Shown here: positions 46,640 to 58,011 of the stretch, piece after piece | How positions within the stretch are numbered: the stretch's first letter is position 1 | Layout of the letters: each line of letters starts with the position of its first letter | The notes under the pieces: model-generated | Database searches by the model: none | What the model saw: only the letters and a program-made list of their open reading frames with translations | What the model was told of the DNA's origin: nothing | Program-made: the position numbers and the translations under genes | NCBI GenBank assembly: GCA_032622095.1 | Contig: CP136069.1 | Span: forward strand, 9,130,036 to 9,194,035 | Source of the DNA: Siphonodentalium dalli | Taxonomy: Eukaryota; Mollusca; Scaphopoda; Gadilida; Siphonodentaliidae | Length of the DNA: 64,000 bases | Reading direction: 5' to 3'

Positions 46640-47105
46640 AGCTAATTGCGCTTAAGCACAATAAGGGAATCTCTATTGTGCTTAAGCGCAATAAGGATAT
46701 ATTTAACTGTACTCAAGCGCAATAATGGAATTTACAAATTGCGCTTATATAATAAAACCCAATAAGGAATCTCTTAATAAGGAATATATTATATATAGTA
46801 CATAAACTCCCTATAATTCAGGTGGTGTAGTCCATCTCCATGGTACAATGGGTGGAACAAATATAGGATTATTCTACTATTTGCACAAGGGTGATCTAAT
46901 GAGAGAGATATTAATTGCGCTTAAGTGCAATATTGATGTAATTTCGCTTACGTGTAATAAGGAGTGTCTTATTACACTTAAGCGCAATAAGAATATTCCT
47001 TATTACACAGGAATATCACATTGTGCTTAAGCGCAATAAGGTATCTCTAACTGCGCTTAAGCACAATAACTGAAGGAATATTCTTATTGGGCTTGAGCTC
47101 AATTA
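46640..47105. repeat. Cluster of TTGCGCTTAAGCGCAA palindromes
   Basis: About ten perfect or near-perfect copies of the 16-bp palindrome TTGCGCTTAAGCGCAA, mostly followed by TAAGG, with irregular spacing of 25-60 bp. The spacing is too uneven for a simple satellite. It resembles a cluster of dyad protein-binding sites, but no function can be assigned. Confidence 0.75.
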
Positions 47106-47470
47106 GAGATTCCTTAAGTTATTGCAGTTAATCGAAATTGTCTATTAAATGTCAAGTTGGTTTCCCATAGAGATCATCAACGATGTCTATGCGCAAGGGA
47201 CCTACGCCAGTCTTCTCTGTTGGGATTCCAATTGTTGGCTTATTAAATACAGTATGCACATATGCTTAAGATACAGTTGTGCACGAAGCGCGCTCCCGTA
47301 GGTCGGGTTTTGGATCCCAGTGAATTAAAATATCATTGAAATAATCGGTTTCCCCCTTCCCCCCCCCCAATAAACATCCATATATTGAATATACATGTTT
47401 TTGGAGCAGAATTAGATAGTCCATATTGGACACCATCATGGAATTTAATTTTTTTATTTAATTTTCACAC
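47106..47470. other. No gene recognised (inside the insertion)
   Basis: Holds TTTCCCATAGAGATCATCAA and a C-run near 47358. No coding evidence. Confidence 0.4.
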
Positions 47471-47499
47471 ATAGTTATTAGTTATGTGGAATCGTGGAT

Positions 47500-47800
47500 G
47501 GCGTTATCATTAAACATCACACCCTTATATTGATTATGTGGATAGAGTTATCATTAAACCTCACATCCTTATATTGGTTACAGTAATGCCCAAAGTAATT
47601 GACCACTTAACCACAGCATAATTATTGGTAATTTTTCAGGATTTAAAAGCCTGAACAATTACCCATAATTCTGCTGTGGTTAAGTGGTCAATTACTTTGG
47701 ACATTACTGTATGTGGATGGAGTTATCATTACACCTCACATCCTTATATTGGTTAGGTTATGTAGATGTGAGTTATCATTAAACCTCACATCAGTGTGTT
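47500..47800. repeat. Four copies of a 47-bp repeat, interrupted
   Basis: Units read GTTATCATTAAACCTCACAT, CCTTATATTGGTTA and TGTGGATGGA. The second is interrupted by the MITE at 47581-47709. The neighbouring units supply the empty-site sequence. Confidence 0.75.
47581..47709. mobile_element. Foldback MITE, 'CAGTAATG' family, copy 2, TA target
   Basis: 129 bp, starting CAGTAATGCCCAAAGTAATT and ending in its inverse. TA flanks both sides (47579-47580 and 47710-47711). Neighbouring 47-bp units show the empty site with one TA. This places the family, including 19922-20133, with Tc1/mariner-type MITEs. Confidence 0.8.
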
Positions 47801-48059
47801 GGGGATTTTGGACCTTGACTTGGGACCTTTGGTTTTTAACGCAACAAATGCGAGTACACCTTATACACAAGTGTATTGGATAAGATGAGTTTGAAGCCTG
47901 CTTACATTTCGAAATGTTGTCAGTTTTGTATCGTCTGCAGCGGAACTCGGCATGTTGAAGCAAAAGTTACAAGAGATAAAATATGTACGTAACGAGACTA
48001 TAATACAAATGAAAAAATAAATTGAGGGAGGAGTGGGCGATACAGGGAACTAAGGGTTG

Positions 48060-48835
48060 AACCAATATAAATTTGTAGAGTGATAACGACCAATGTTGAC
48101 ATATCATGCATCTCAACTCTACTGTTGCAACAAGGCTATAAAATGGGGGGGGGTGTCATAATCTTAGTTATCTCTATATAGTGCCAGAATAGTCATTTAT
48201 GGACTTCTATAGTGGTACAATGCAAATTGGAATCAAATGATAAAAATATGTATGTATTAACACAACTACGGTTTACCGATGAAAATAAAAATAATAATTT
48301 AGGCGGGATTAGATGTTGGGTTGGTTAAATAGACTCGGAGAAAAAGGGGAACGATGAACTGCCATAAATTAGTAGAGCGACAGCGATCAATGTTGCCATG
48401 TGATGCATCGCGACTGTACTGTAGCGGCAATGATATAAAATTGGGGGGTGGGGTCTGAAATTATCTTTATCTCTATAGATGGCACCAGGATTATATAGAA
48501 AGGAATAGCAATTGGTATACGTATACCGTATACTATAGTAATACCATAGACATATACATGTAAGTACAAGTATCACGTGATAAAATATTACGTAACTTGA
48601 CTATAGCGATGAAAAAAATTGGACCGGGATTAGAGGTTCGGTTGGTTATATGTGGATAATTGGATATGGAATTCATACCGATGAGACGATAAAAATTAGT
48701 GGAGCGATAAAGACCAATGTTGACACTTAGTCAGGCTACATGGGGGTTGATACGATAGACCGAAATAAATTTGTCGGGTGATAATGACCAATGTTGACGT
48801 ATAAAGTAACGCGACTGTACTGTCACACAATTATC
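48060..48835. repeat. Diverged tandem repeat, about 300 bp
   Basis: Three loosely similar units share GATAACGACCAATGTTGACA, ATGCATC-CGACTGTACTGT and a GGGGG stretch followed by ATCTCTATA. No coding potential. Confidence 0.55.
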
Positions 48836-48916
48836 AGGTAGAACCTGTCAAATATGGACTCTGGTGGCCAATATGGAACAGTTCAGAAAACATTCGCAGG
48901 GCCCTAAAATTTATTT

Positions 48917-49440
48917 AACATGGGATCTGCCATTAAAATTGATTTATGTCGATAAAATTCTTATTTTTTAAAAATTTGAAGCTGAGACTTGGTGTGTCTG
49001 TGTGGAATACTTATATATTCCTAAAATGACAGGGTACAGCACGTAATTATTTTTTAGATGGAAGAAATTAATTTTTGTCGATGATAAATTTTAACATGGG
49101 ATTTGCTATTCAAATCGATTTATGTCGATAAAACTCTTATTTTTCAAAATTTTGAGCTGAGACTTGGTGTGTCTGAGTGGAATACTTATATATTCCTAAA
49201 TTGATAGGGTACAGCACGTAATTATTTTTTAGATGGAAGAAATTATTTTTTTTCGATGATAAATTTTAACACGGGATTTTCCCATTCAAATCGATTTATG
49301 TCGATAAAACTGTTATTTTTCAAAATTTTAAGCTGAGACTGAGGTATGTCTGCGTGGAATACTTATATATTCCTAAAATGACAGGGTCCAGCACGTAATT
49401 ATCTTTTAGATGGAAGAAATTGATTTGTTTCCATGATAAA
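48917..49440. repeat. Three tandem copies of a 175-bp unit
   Basis: Units share GATTTATGTCGATAAAA, AGCTGAGACTTGGTGTGTCT, GGAATACTTATATATTCCTA and CAGCACGTAATTAT. They are moderately diverged. Confidence 0.85.
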
Positions 49441-50267
49441 AATCGAGCGTGTTCTGTGCCGCAGGCAGTGTGCGCTCAAAATGTAAACAACTTTCTCAAG
49501 TGTCGTTTTGGTCAACATATCGCTTTCTCGACGGGGAGATCTGATCCGAATAATAGCTAAGATGTATTTAGATAGAATTATTGAAAGAATTTGACCGATT
49601 ATTGTGCATTTTGAGAGAAACGAGTGAAGAAAACGTTTAGTCAAACACGCGAATTCTGCCAATTACAGTTGCAGACGAGCGCTGTCAGAATCAGATAATC
49701 TACAGATTGACAACAAATGCAGGCCTGAAACTCACCTTTTTGGGAGGTAAATCCCACTTATTAGATATCAAAACAATCCTTCCTAAGCACATTCCACAAG
49801 TTTTTAATATCTTAGGACACAGTAACAGTCAAAATGAATGAATTTAAATCACGATTCCGAGACGAAGCGAGACATGTACTGTGTACGATTTTTGACTCAT
49901 TTTGAGGCGCATTGGTTACGATGACGTCATTTGCGTTGCCCCACAACCTTAACCCTTTCCAATGCCAACGGCATTTCAATTGGTTGAAATTAAAATTTTC
50001 TCAAGTTCCAGCTCAACCTGAATCTAGTTACCCAATTGGTAGAATTACTTTAGCAGTACAATTTAGTTTTATCAATTATAACTATAATTTTATTGGCGAT
50101 ATGAGCTCAACATCATAATATGAAACTGTTTATGGCGGTGTTATCCAAACGTGTGCTTTGATAATGGTTATAATTTTATTTTGCGATCAAACGTCAGTGC
50201 AGCTCAGCAGAAACGCATAGGCACTATTTCAATTCAGCAGAAACGCATGAGTCCTACGATAATAGTA
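49441..50267. other. No gene recognised (inside the insertion)
   Basis: A few short frames, none splice-bounded. CTCAGCAGAAACGCAT and TTCAGCAGAAACGCAT are repeated at about 50205 and 50233. Confidence 0.4.
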
Positions 50268-50308
50268 CACCCACTGAACGCGCTTCGCGCGTTGGTCAGT
50301 GGGTGAAA
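50268..50308. repeat. Compound hairpin at the insertion's right end
   Basis: The outer stem is CACCCACTGA with TCAGTGGGTG. The inner stem is ACGCGC, loop TTC, GCGCGT. It sits exactly at the junction with the tandem unit, so it is probably the terminal structure of the inserted element. Confidence 0.75.
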
Positions 50309-51436
50309 AAACACTTATAAAGAGCGTTCCATTTGCATGCATATGCATTTTATATACACTTATCTCTATACAATTCATATTATATTTGGGTCATTTTTTC
50401 AGTTTAATCCCTTCATACACTGCTAATGAACTTCGGGGTCCATCCCTTTATATGTAACAGTCCTCAATTCATAATGTTGTTACCCCTTATAATTGTAAGT
50501 GCATTACAATTCGTGCAATTATGTACGATATGAACATAGCTGTGTTACAGCACTAAATTTATCATCTGGCAGTACAGCCAATGCATAAGCATACACTTTT
50601 GTTTACAATTAAGAATTTTTCCCGATAGTACAATCAGGGAAGTCTATGTGTACGTTTTACAATAATTCGTATATAGTATCATTTTTGTGGATATTGCTTG
50701 GTGTGTGGCCCTCGTGATATTACTATCCCTATTATTTAAACTAGCTGAACGGTTTGACTGGTACGCTGCCGTTCTATACTTATTCTATATTTATTTTGAC
50801 ATTCAAAATTGTCCGTGTGGCGCTTCGGAATGTGTACCTAGGTTTATTACGCACCTTTGTCCATGTTACCGAAGACAGGTTTACCCCTGTACTCTACGGT
50901 GTTCCCAGCCCCCCTGGATCTCTATATTGTTACAACAAATGTTGTGTAGGCAGGCATTGTGTTTACAGGAAAACCTTAGTTTCGGCTTTGACATTTGACG
51001 ATTTCGTTCCACTCTACATTTTATTAATTTCCTTTACAATTTATATTTCATGACGGCCTCTCCTTGTTTTGTTTACTTATTTTGCGGCGTACTGGCCTAT
51101 ACTATCAGCTCAACATCAATTAACTATATAAACCTAGATGTAGAATTTAGATTAATGCTACAATGGATACCTTGTTATATATTTTCGTACCCAATATCCT
51201 AGATTTATAAATATTTCCGCCCGAATTTGTTAATAGGGCTATGTCTTTCTTATGCCTTCCCGACAGTACAGCCGGGTTTACGTTATATTTACCTGCACTA
51301 TTGTTCAACACGCGTCCAATGAACTTATTCTATGGATTTACTCTTATATGCATGGATGTGGTGTAATCTGCCATTTACCTGGTATGAGAAACAACCTTTT
51401 TATAACAACTATATGTCGCCTATTATAGTTCTAGAA

Positions 51437-51530
51437 AAATTATACAGACTCGAAATACGATTGATATTATAATTCATACCTAGCTAGGTATGAATTATAA
51501 TATCAATCGTATTTCGAGTCTGTATAATTT
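51437..51530. repeat. Perfect 94-bp palindrome in unit 4
   Basis: Each 47-base arm is the exact inverse of the other, meeting at CCTAG/CTAGG. The right arm is normal unit sequence and the left arm is an inverted extra copy. The same palindrome occurs in unit 5 at 53626-53719. Confidence 0.95.
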
Positions 51531-52115
51531 ATAAGCTATGAACTTTTCCTTTATCTAGGCCTAATACATTTACATTATTGCGGCGTAAATACTGTGCCCT
51601 GCTTTAACTTAAGGTGTAAACAATTTGGCTGACAGGGGTTAAAGTACACCTGGTATGTGACGTCACACGTCACATACGTCATTTCGATAACTCTTAACGT
51701 GATTTCCCTAATACGTCTGCCACTTCAAGGTCCTACTGAACAAGGGCGAGCCAGGTTTCTATGTTGGGTGTACGACCAGATCGTGTTTTGTTTCTCTATT
51801 TGGTTTATGACTATACCTATGTTTATGTGGTCATTGGAATTCATACAACTATGGGGCTGTGCTGATTATTTTAAGGTAACTATATTTCATTGTGCTTTCC
51901 AACTCGACTTTACATTCGTCGATTTTTCTTTGATAACCTGATCATATTGATCGTACGTGCAGTATATAGCAGCTATACCATTATAGGGAATAATATATTA
52001 TATGTATTATATACATGCTAACCTATATATATATATATTATGCACGCGTTCATTTTACAGCCCCGATGCTGTACGCGATTTTGGTGCACCTTTCGCGCGC
52101 GTTCGGAGTTTGAAA

Positions 52116-54304
52116 ATCTACATTGCTTGATATCAGGATGCATTTTGCCCAATTTTTCAGCATGGAGGTGTGGTTTGGTAATTTAAACTGCACGGTTCAA
52201 TCTCTGGTGGCCATAGTAGGTCGGGAGCGTAAGAACCGAAACCTAATAATGAAACGTACTGTATGTGAAGTTCGTTAATATACCAGAGACGTTCGCCTGA
52301 AGACTTCAATTGCTGGCTATTTATTTCTGATTTCCAACATTTTAAATACCTATTTTCGCGCTTGGTCTTAGTAAACATTTTCCAAAGTATATAATTTACG
52401 CCTCCTAATGTTATCAAGCTATGCTGACAATCAAACATTACAAATAATATTGTGTAAACTTTACTGTAGCAGTATAATGTTTGCAAACTATACTTAAAAA
52501 CACTTATAAAGAGCGTTCCATTTGCATGCATATGCATTTTATATACACTTATCTCTATACAATTCATATTATATTTGGGTCATTTTTTCAGTTTAATCCC
52601 TTCATACACTGCTAATGAACTTCGGGGTCCATCCCTTTATATGTAACAGTCCTCAATTCATAATGTTGTTACCCCTTATAATTGTAAGTGCATTACAATT
52701 CGTGCAATTATGTACGATATGAACATAGCTGTGTTACAGCACTAAATTTATCATCTGGCAGTACAGCCAATGCATAAGCATACACTTTTGTTTACAATTA
52801 AGAATTTTTCCCGATAGTACAATCAGGGAAGTCTATGTGTACGTTTTACAATAATTCGTATATAGTATCATTTTTGTGGATATTGCTTGGTGTGTGGCCC
52901 TCGTGATATTACTATCCCTATTATTTAAACTAGCTGAACGGTTTGACTGGTACGCTGCCGTTCTATACTTATTCTATATTTATTTTGACATTCAAAATTG
53001 TCCGTGTGGCGCTTCGGAATGTGTACCTAGGTTTATTACGCACCTTTGTCCATGTTACCGAAGACAGGTTTACCCCTGTACTCTACGGTGTTCCCAGCCC
53101 CCCTGGATCTCTATATTGTTACAACAAATGTTGTGTAGGCAGGCATTGTGTTTACAGGAAAACCTTAGTTTCGGCTTTGACATTTGACGATTTCGTTCCA
53201 CTCTACATTTTATTAATTTCCTTTACAATTTATATTTCATGACGGCCTCTCCTTGTTTTGTTTACTTATTTTGCGGCGTACTGGCCTATACTATCAGCTC
53301 AACATCAATTAACTATATAAACCTAGATGTAGAATTTAGATTAATGCTACAATGGATACCTTGTTATATATTTTCGTACCCAATATCCTAGATTTATAAA
53401 TATTTCCGCCCGAATTTGTTAATAGGGCTATGTCTTTCTTATGCCTTCCCGACAGTACAGCCGGGTTTACGTTATATTTACCTGCACTATTGTTCAACAC
53501 GCGTCCAATGAACTTATTCTATGGATTTACTCTTATATGCATGGATGTGGTGTAATCTGCCATTTACCTGGTATGAGAAACAACCTTTTTATAACAACTA
53601 TATGTCGCCTATTATAGTTCTAGAAAAATTATACAGACTCGAAATACGATTGATATTATAATTCATACCTAGCTAGGTATGAATTATAATATCAATCGTA
53701 TTTCGAGTCTGTATAATTTATAAGCTATGAACTTTTCCTTTATCTAGGCCTAATACATTTACATTATTGCGGCGTAAATACTGTGCCCTGCTTTAACTTA
53801 AGGTGTAAACAATTTGGCTGACAGGGGTTAAAGTACACCTGGTATGTGACGTCACACGTCACATACGTCATTTCGATAACTCTTAACGTGATTTCCCTAA
53901 TACGTCTGCCACTTCAAGGTCCTACTGAACAAGGGCGAGCCAGGTTTCTATGTTGGGTGTACGACCAGATCGTGTTTTGTTTCTCTATTTGGTTTATGAC
54001 TATACCTATGTTTATGTGGTCATTGGAATTCATACAACTATGGGGCTGTGCTGATTATTTTAAGGTAACTATATTTCATTGTGCTTTCCAACTCGACTTT
54101 ACATTCGTCGATTTTTCTTTGATAACCTGATCATATTGATCGTACGTGCAGTATATAGCAGCTATACCATTATAGGGAATAATATATTATATGTATTATA
54201 TACATGCTAACCTATATATATATATATTATGCACGCGTTCATTTTACAGCCCCGATGCTGTACGCGATTTTGGTGCACCTTTCGCGCGCGTTCGGAGTTT
54301 GAAA
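52116..54304. repeat. Tandem unit 5 (2189 bp)
   Basis: Shares the 94-bp palindrome and several substitutions with the right part of unit 4, so these two are sister copies. Confidence 0.95.
53626..53719. repeat. Perfect 94-bp palindrome in unit 5
   Basis: Identical to the palindrome at 51437-51530, 2189 bp upstream. Confidence 0.95.
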
Positions 54305-55316
54305 ATCTACATTGCTTGATATCAGGATGCATTTTGCCCAATTTTTCAGCATGGAGGTGTGGTTTGGTAATTTAAACTGCACGGTTCAATCTCTGGTGGC
54401 CATAGTAGGTCGGGAGCGTAAGAACCGAAACCTAATAATGAAACGTACTGTATGTGAAGTTCGTTAATATACCAGAGACGCTCGCCTGAAGACTTCAATT
54501 GCTGGCTATTTATTTCTGATTTCCAACATTTTAAATACCTATTTTCGCGCTTGGTCTTAGTAAACATTTTCCAAAGTATATAATTTACGCCTCCTAATGT
54601 TATCAAGCTATGCTGACAATCAAACATTACAAATAATATTGTGTAAACTTTACTGTAGCAGTATAATGTTTGCAAACTATACTTAAAAACACTTATAAAG
54701 AGCGTTCCATTTGCATGCATATGCATTTTATATACACTTATCTCTATACAATTCATATTATATTTGGGTCATTTTTTCAGTTTAATCCCTTCATACACTG
54801 CTAATGAACTTCGGGGTCCATCCCTTTATATGTAACAGTCCTCAATTCATAATGTTGTTACCCCTTATAATTGTAAGTGCATTACAATTCGTGCAATTAT
54901 GTACGATATGAACATAGCTGTGTTACAGCACTAAATTTATCATCTGGCAGTACAGCCAATGCATAAGCATACACTTTTGTTTACAATTAAGAATTTTTCC
55001 CGATAGTACAATCAGGGAAGTCTATGTGTACGTTTTACAATAATTCGTGTATAGTATCATTTTTGTGGATATTGCTTGGTGTATGGCCCTCGTGATATTA
55101 CTATCCCTATGATTTAAACTAGCTGAACGGTTTGACTGGTACGCTGCCGTTCTATACTTATTCTATATTTATTTTGACATTCAAAATTGTCCGTGTGGCG
55201 CTTCGGAATGTGTACCTAGGTTTATTACGCACCTTTGTCCATGTTACCGAAGACAGGTTTACCCCTGTACTCTACGGTGTTCCCAGCCCCCCTGGATCTC
55301 TATATTGTTACAACAT
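54305..55316. repeat. Tandem unit 6, partial
   Basis: Lacks the diagnostic substitution pattern of units 4-5. It breaks off at CTATATTGTTACAACA, where direct repeat D2 begins. Confidence 0.9.
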
Positions 55317-56512
55317 GTGTGAGCGCTTCTCCCTTATAAATTTACCATCACATAATGTTCGTTGTCCTAATTATCGTTATTCGCTGCCGATATAATGCGA
55401 CGGTCCGCAGCAAGTACGATTATTTGGCTTGACAACATAGAGACAATGTTTTGCTAAACCATCCATGGGCTAGGTTTGACCAGGTTTAAATAAGATATTT
55501 TGAGTGTATAACTTAGATCTGCGATATATGGTTTAAATCACGGCTTTTGTTGTGATACGGCGGTTTAAAACTATAGTTGTCTCCGTAAACCAGGAGACGA
55601 AGAATCCGGCCTATTAGTTATCAGTATGTTCATACATAAAGGATATCTACACTTTTTGGTTGGATATGGGAATTATCTCACGAGTGACTCGGCACGAATG
55701 AGATAATTAATTACCATATTAAACCAAAAAGTGTAGATGTTCTGTTTATTATATGCTCCGCTCAGTTGGCCCATGGATCAACTCGAAAGAAAAGTCAAAA
55801 GGGCAAATTTGTATACACTAGCAGAGCAATGGTAATGAGCTTGTGCATATAAACATAGTTCCACTTTTAAGACAGTATTGTTGAGAGATATAAAGGGGCT
55901 AACATCATACTATCTCTAACAATAATATTTAATTGATCACATTACATTTGTTCAACCTGAACACACAGGGACTTCTAGCACAGTGTTCCATTAAGAGCCG
56001 AATCATTTTTTTATTTTAGCGCGGATGGATACAAGTGAGATATCGATATCTCACAAGACGGATAACGGTTTTATCTGATGCAAAAATACTACTATTTGAT
56101 AGATTAGCATATAATAAATACATGTATAATCTCTTATATCCTGACTGTAATCGTATTTTTGCGAGACCTCTTTAGTTGCTATAAGTTACCCGTAATTTCG
56201 ATGCCGATCAGAGATATGAGACTTCCACCTGAGTTTCCAGCAACAACTTCACTGTCTTCGTCCAGAATCCGGTTTGGATCGCTACCTTTATCGCTGAGCC
56301 GTCGATTGAGATTTGCTGTGTGGGTTTGGCTCGTCGCGCCACCTGGCGGAGAGCCCAGTTTATACCTACACAATCGAGACAAGAGTGATTATTGAGATGT
56401 ATCGGGAACGATAACTCTATTGCAGAGCATAGAATCAGAATAATAATGTTTAATGACTCAATAAGACGAGGTGACGTATGCAGAAGCTATAATGTGGTGG
56501 TGTACAACATCT
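55317..56512. repeat. 1.2-kb direct repeat D2, right border of the array
   Basis: The counterpart of D1 (38113-39313), starting and ending at the same bases. The foldback element is at 55644-55738. It is followed directly by a Helitron 5' terminus. Confidence 0.9.
56179..56382 (-). CDS. Exon-like frame in D2, unrecognised
   Basis: Same frame as 38980-39183, still open, with Ala for Pro in GG(A)TSQ and Ile for Val in L(I)GIEI. Its persistence is expected if the duplication is young, so it is only weak evidence for coding. Confidence 0.35.
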   Translation of the reverse strand: MSRLCRYKLGSPPGGATSQTHTANLNRRLSDKGSDPNRILDEDSEVVAGNSGGSLISLIGIEITGNL

Positions 56513-56560
56513 ATTATATATTTTGGAACTTCTGCCTGTCTGTCTGTCTGTATGTATGTG
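56510..56560 (+). mobile_element. Helitron 5' end fragment
   Basis: TCTATTATATATTTTGGAAC follows an A and leads into a CTGTCTGTCTGT run, as at the 5' end of the Helitron at 31290. The rest of the element is not recognisable downstream. Confidence 0.6.
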
Positions 56561-56954
56561 CTGATAACGAACATTCAAGATTCGAGGTGTTATGTTTTTC
56601 AATAAGTTTAATTCTACATTATTATATTATTCCAACTGAGATATACTTCATTAGCAATCTTAGCTGTTATATTATGCATTGTGTTCCCGCAGTAAAATCT
56701 TCAAGAGTGGCCCAACCATTGTTCACACCTAAATATCGAAAGCAATTAACGCGGTCATAAAAGTTACATATCAAGTTTTAAGTTGTATCTGTGGATATTG
56801 ATGTTATATCTATGGACTTTTAAGTTGTATCTGTGGACTTTTAAGTTATATCTATGGACGTTTAAGTTGCATCTATGTACTTTAATCTCTCAATTGACGA
56901 TGGTTCAGTATTACTGAAAGTCACTTGACTATATGAAATGTGGCTAATTTTAAT
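56561..56954. other. No gene; short TAAGTTGTATCTGTGGA repeats
   Basis: The phrase TTTTAAGTTGTATCTGTGGA recurs four or five times in degenerate form between 56775 and 56885. No exon supported. Confidence 0.45.
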
Positions 56955-57860
56955 CCACTAGAATATAACCAATATGCAATTGTAACAACACCTATATGAC
57001 GGTGTAACCACACTAATATGACGGTGTAACCACCCTAATGTCATGGTGTAACCACACTAATATGACTGTGTAACCACACTAATATGAGGTGTAACCACAC
57101 CAATGACGGTGTAACCACACTAATATCGTGTTATAACCACGCTAATGTGACGGTGTAACCACACTGTATGCCGTTGTACCACACAATATGCCGTTGTGAC
57201 CACACTATATGCCGTTTCGTACATGTAATGTGTCATCACTCGATAGACTGTCACGTGCGTATTTATTGGGTAATATTCGGGTAATATACCGGTGTAACCA
57301 CAATAATATGCCGGTGTAACCACACTATATGATGGTGTAACCGCACTGATATTAAGGGTTGGCCACACCAATATGCCGGTGTGACCACACTTTATGCTGG
57401 TGTAACTACACTAATATACCGGTGTAACCACACTATATGCCGATGTAACCACACTATATGCCGTTGTAACCGCACTATATGCCTATGTAGCCACACTATG
57501 TGCCGTTGTAACCACACTATATGCCGTTGTAACCTCACTATATGCCGTTATATACCACTATATATGTCGTTGTAACCGTTGTATGGTACACTATATGCCG
57601 TTGTAGCCACACTGTATGCCGCTGTAACTACACAACATGCCCTCGTAACCACACTATATGCCGTTGTAATCACACTATATGTCGTTGTAACAGTAATATA
57701 TTCCGTTGTAACCACACAATATGCCATGTAACCACACCAATCAGCTAATATTCCGGTGTTACCACTTGTACAATGTATACCGTTGTAACCACACTGTACG
57801 CCGTTGTAACCACACAATATGCCGCTGTAACCAAACTATATGCCGTTGTGTATAATAATG
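56955..57860. repeat. Minisatellite, 21-24 bp unit
   Basis: About 35-40 irregular copies of GTAACCACACTATATGCCGTT or GTGTAACCACACTAATATGACG. Open frames over it (CNHTICR repeats) are by-products. The repeat ends about 60 bp before the FABP exon 1 donor. Confidence 0.9.
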
Positions 57861-57923
57861 TGCCGACACTCGGTTGACTGTCCCGTGCGAATTTATTGGG
57901 TAATATTCAAAGCGAGGACTTAC

Positions 57924-58011
57924 CATGTTCTCTGAGAAGCGGCTCGAAATTCTCACTTTTGTCAAGTTTCCACTTCCCTTCAAATTTATGTCCGATTTCC
58001 TCGAGAGCCAT
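57924..58011 (-). CDS. Fatty-acid-binding protein, first exon
   Basis: The minus-strand ATG at 58011 opens MALEEIGHKFEGKWKLDKSE, then NFEPLLREH and the first base of a Gly codon, at a strong donor GTAAGT. The F-x-G-x-W-K-L motif, then SENF and a helix, is the N-terminal signature of FABP/CRABP proteins. The exon is 88 nt (29 codons plus one base). Vertebrate FABP first exons are 73 nt (24 codons plus one), so the phase-1 boundary is conserved and the N-terminus is five residues longer. It pairs with the exon at 32260-32364. The protein would be a cytosolic lipid carrier of about 135-140 residues. Confidence 0.8.

Larger units (their letters stand above)
46303..50308. mobile_element. 4-kb insertion in unit 4, family unknown
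   Basis: Unit sequence stops after CAAACTATACTTAA and resumes at AAAAACACTTATAAAG. The insert has CACCCACTG close to its left end (46327) and ends with a hairpin CACCCACTGA...TCAGTGGGTG (50268-50308), so its termini are partly mirrored. It contains several tandem repeats and a nested MITE but no recognisable protein gene. It may be one large non-autonomous element or several nested ones. No clear target duplication because the site is an A-run. Confidence 0.6.
45917..52115. repeat. Tandem unit 4, split by a 4-kb insertion
   Basis: The left part is 45917-46302 and the right part 50309-52115. Together they make about 2.19 kb. The right part carries an extra 47-bp inverted duplication (palindrome 51437-51530) that units 1-3 lack and unit 5 shares. 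Confidence 0.9.

Noticed and set aside
54305-54440. tRNA or tRNA-SINE in the array unit (ACGGTTCAATCTCTGGTGG as a B-box)
   Set aside because: The match to GGTTCRANNCC is imperfect and no A-box or cloverleaf could be placed at the right distance.
39351-55395. Repeated frames of 94-136 codons in the tandem units as a gene family
   Set aside because: The plus-strand ones have no ATG, all are in AT-rich sequence, and their preservation is explained by the near-identity of the units.
38113-56512. D1 and D2 as LTRs of a giant retroelement
   Set aside because: The interior is a tandem array without any gag, protease or polymerase, and no terminal TG/CA or target duplication is seen.
57120-57817. 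Cysteine-rich repeat proteins (CNHTICR type)
   Set aside because: Translations of a 21-24 bp minisatellite; frames switch with unit-length changes.
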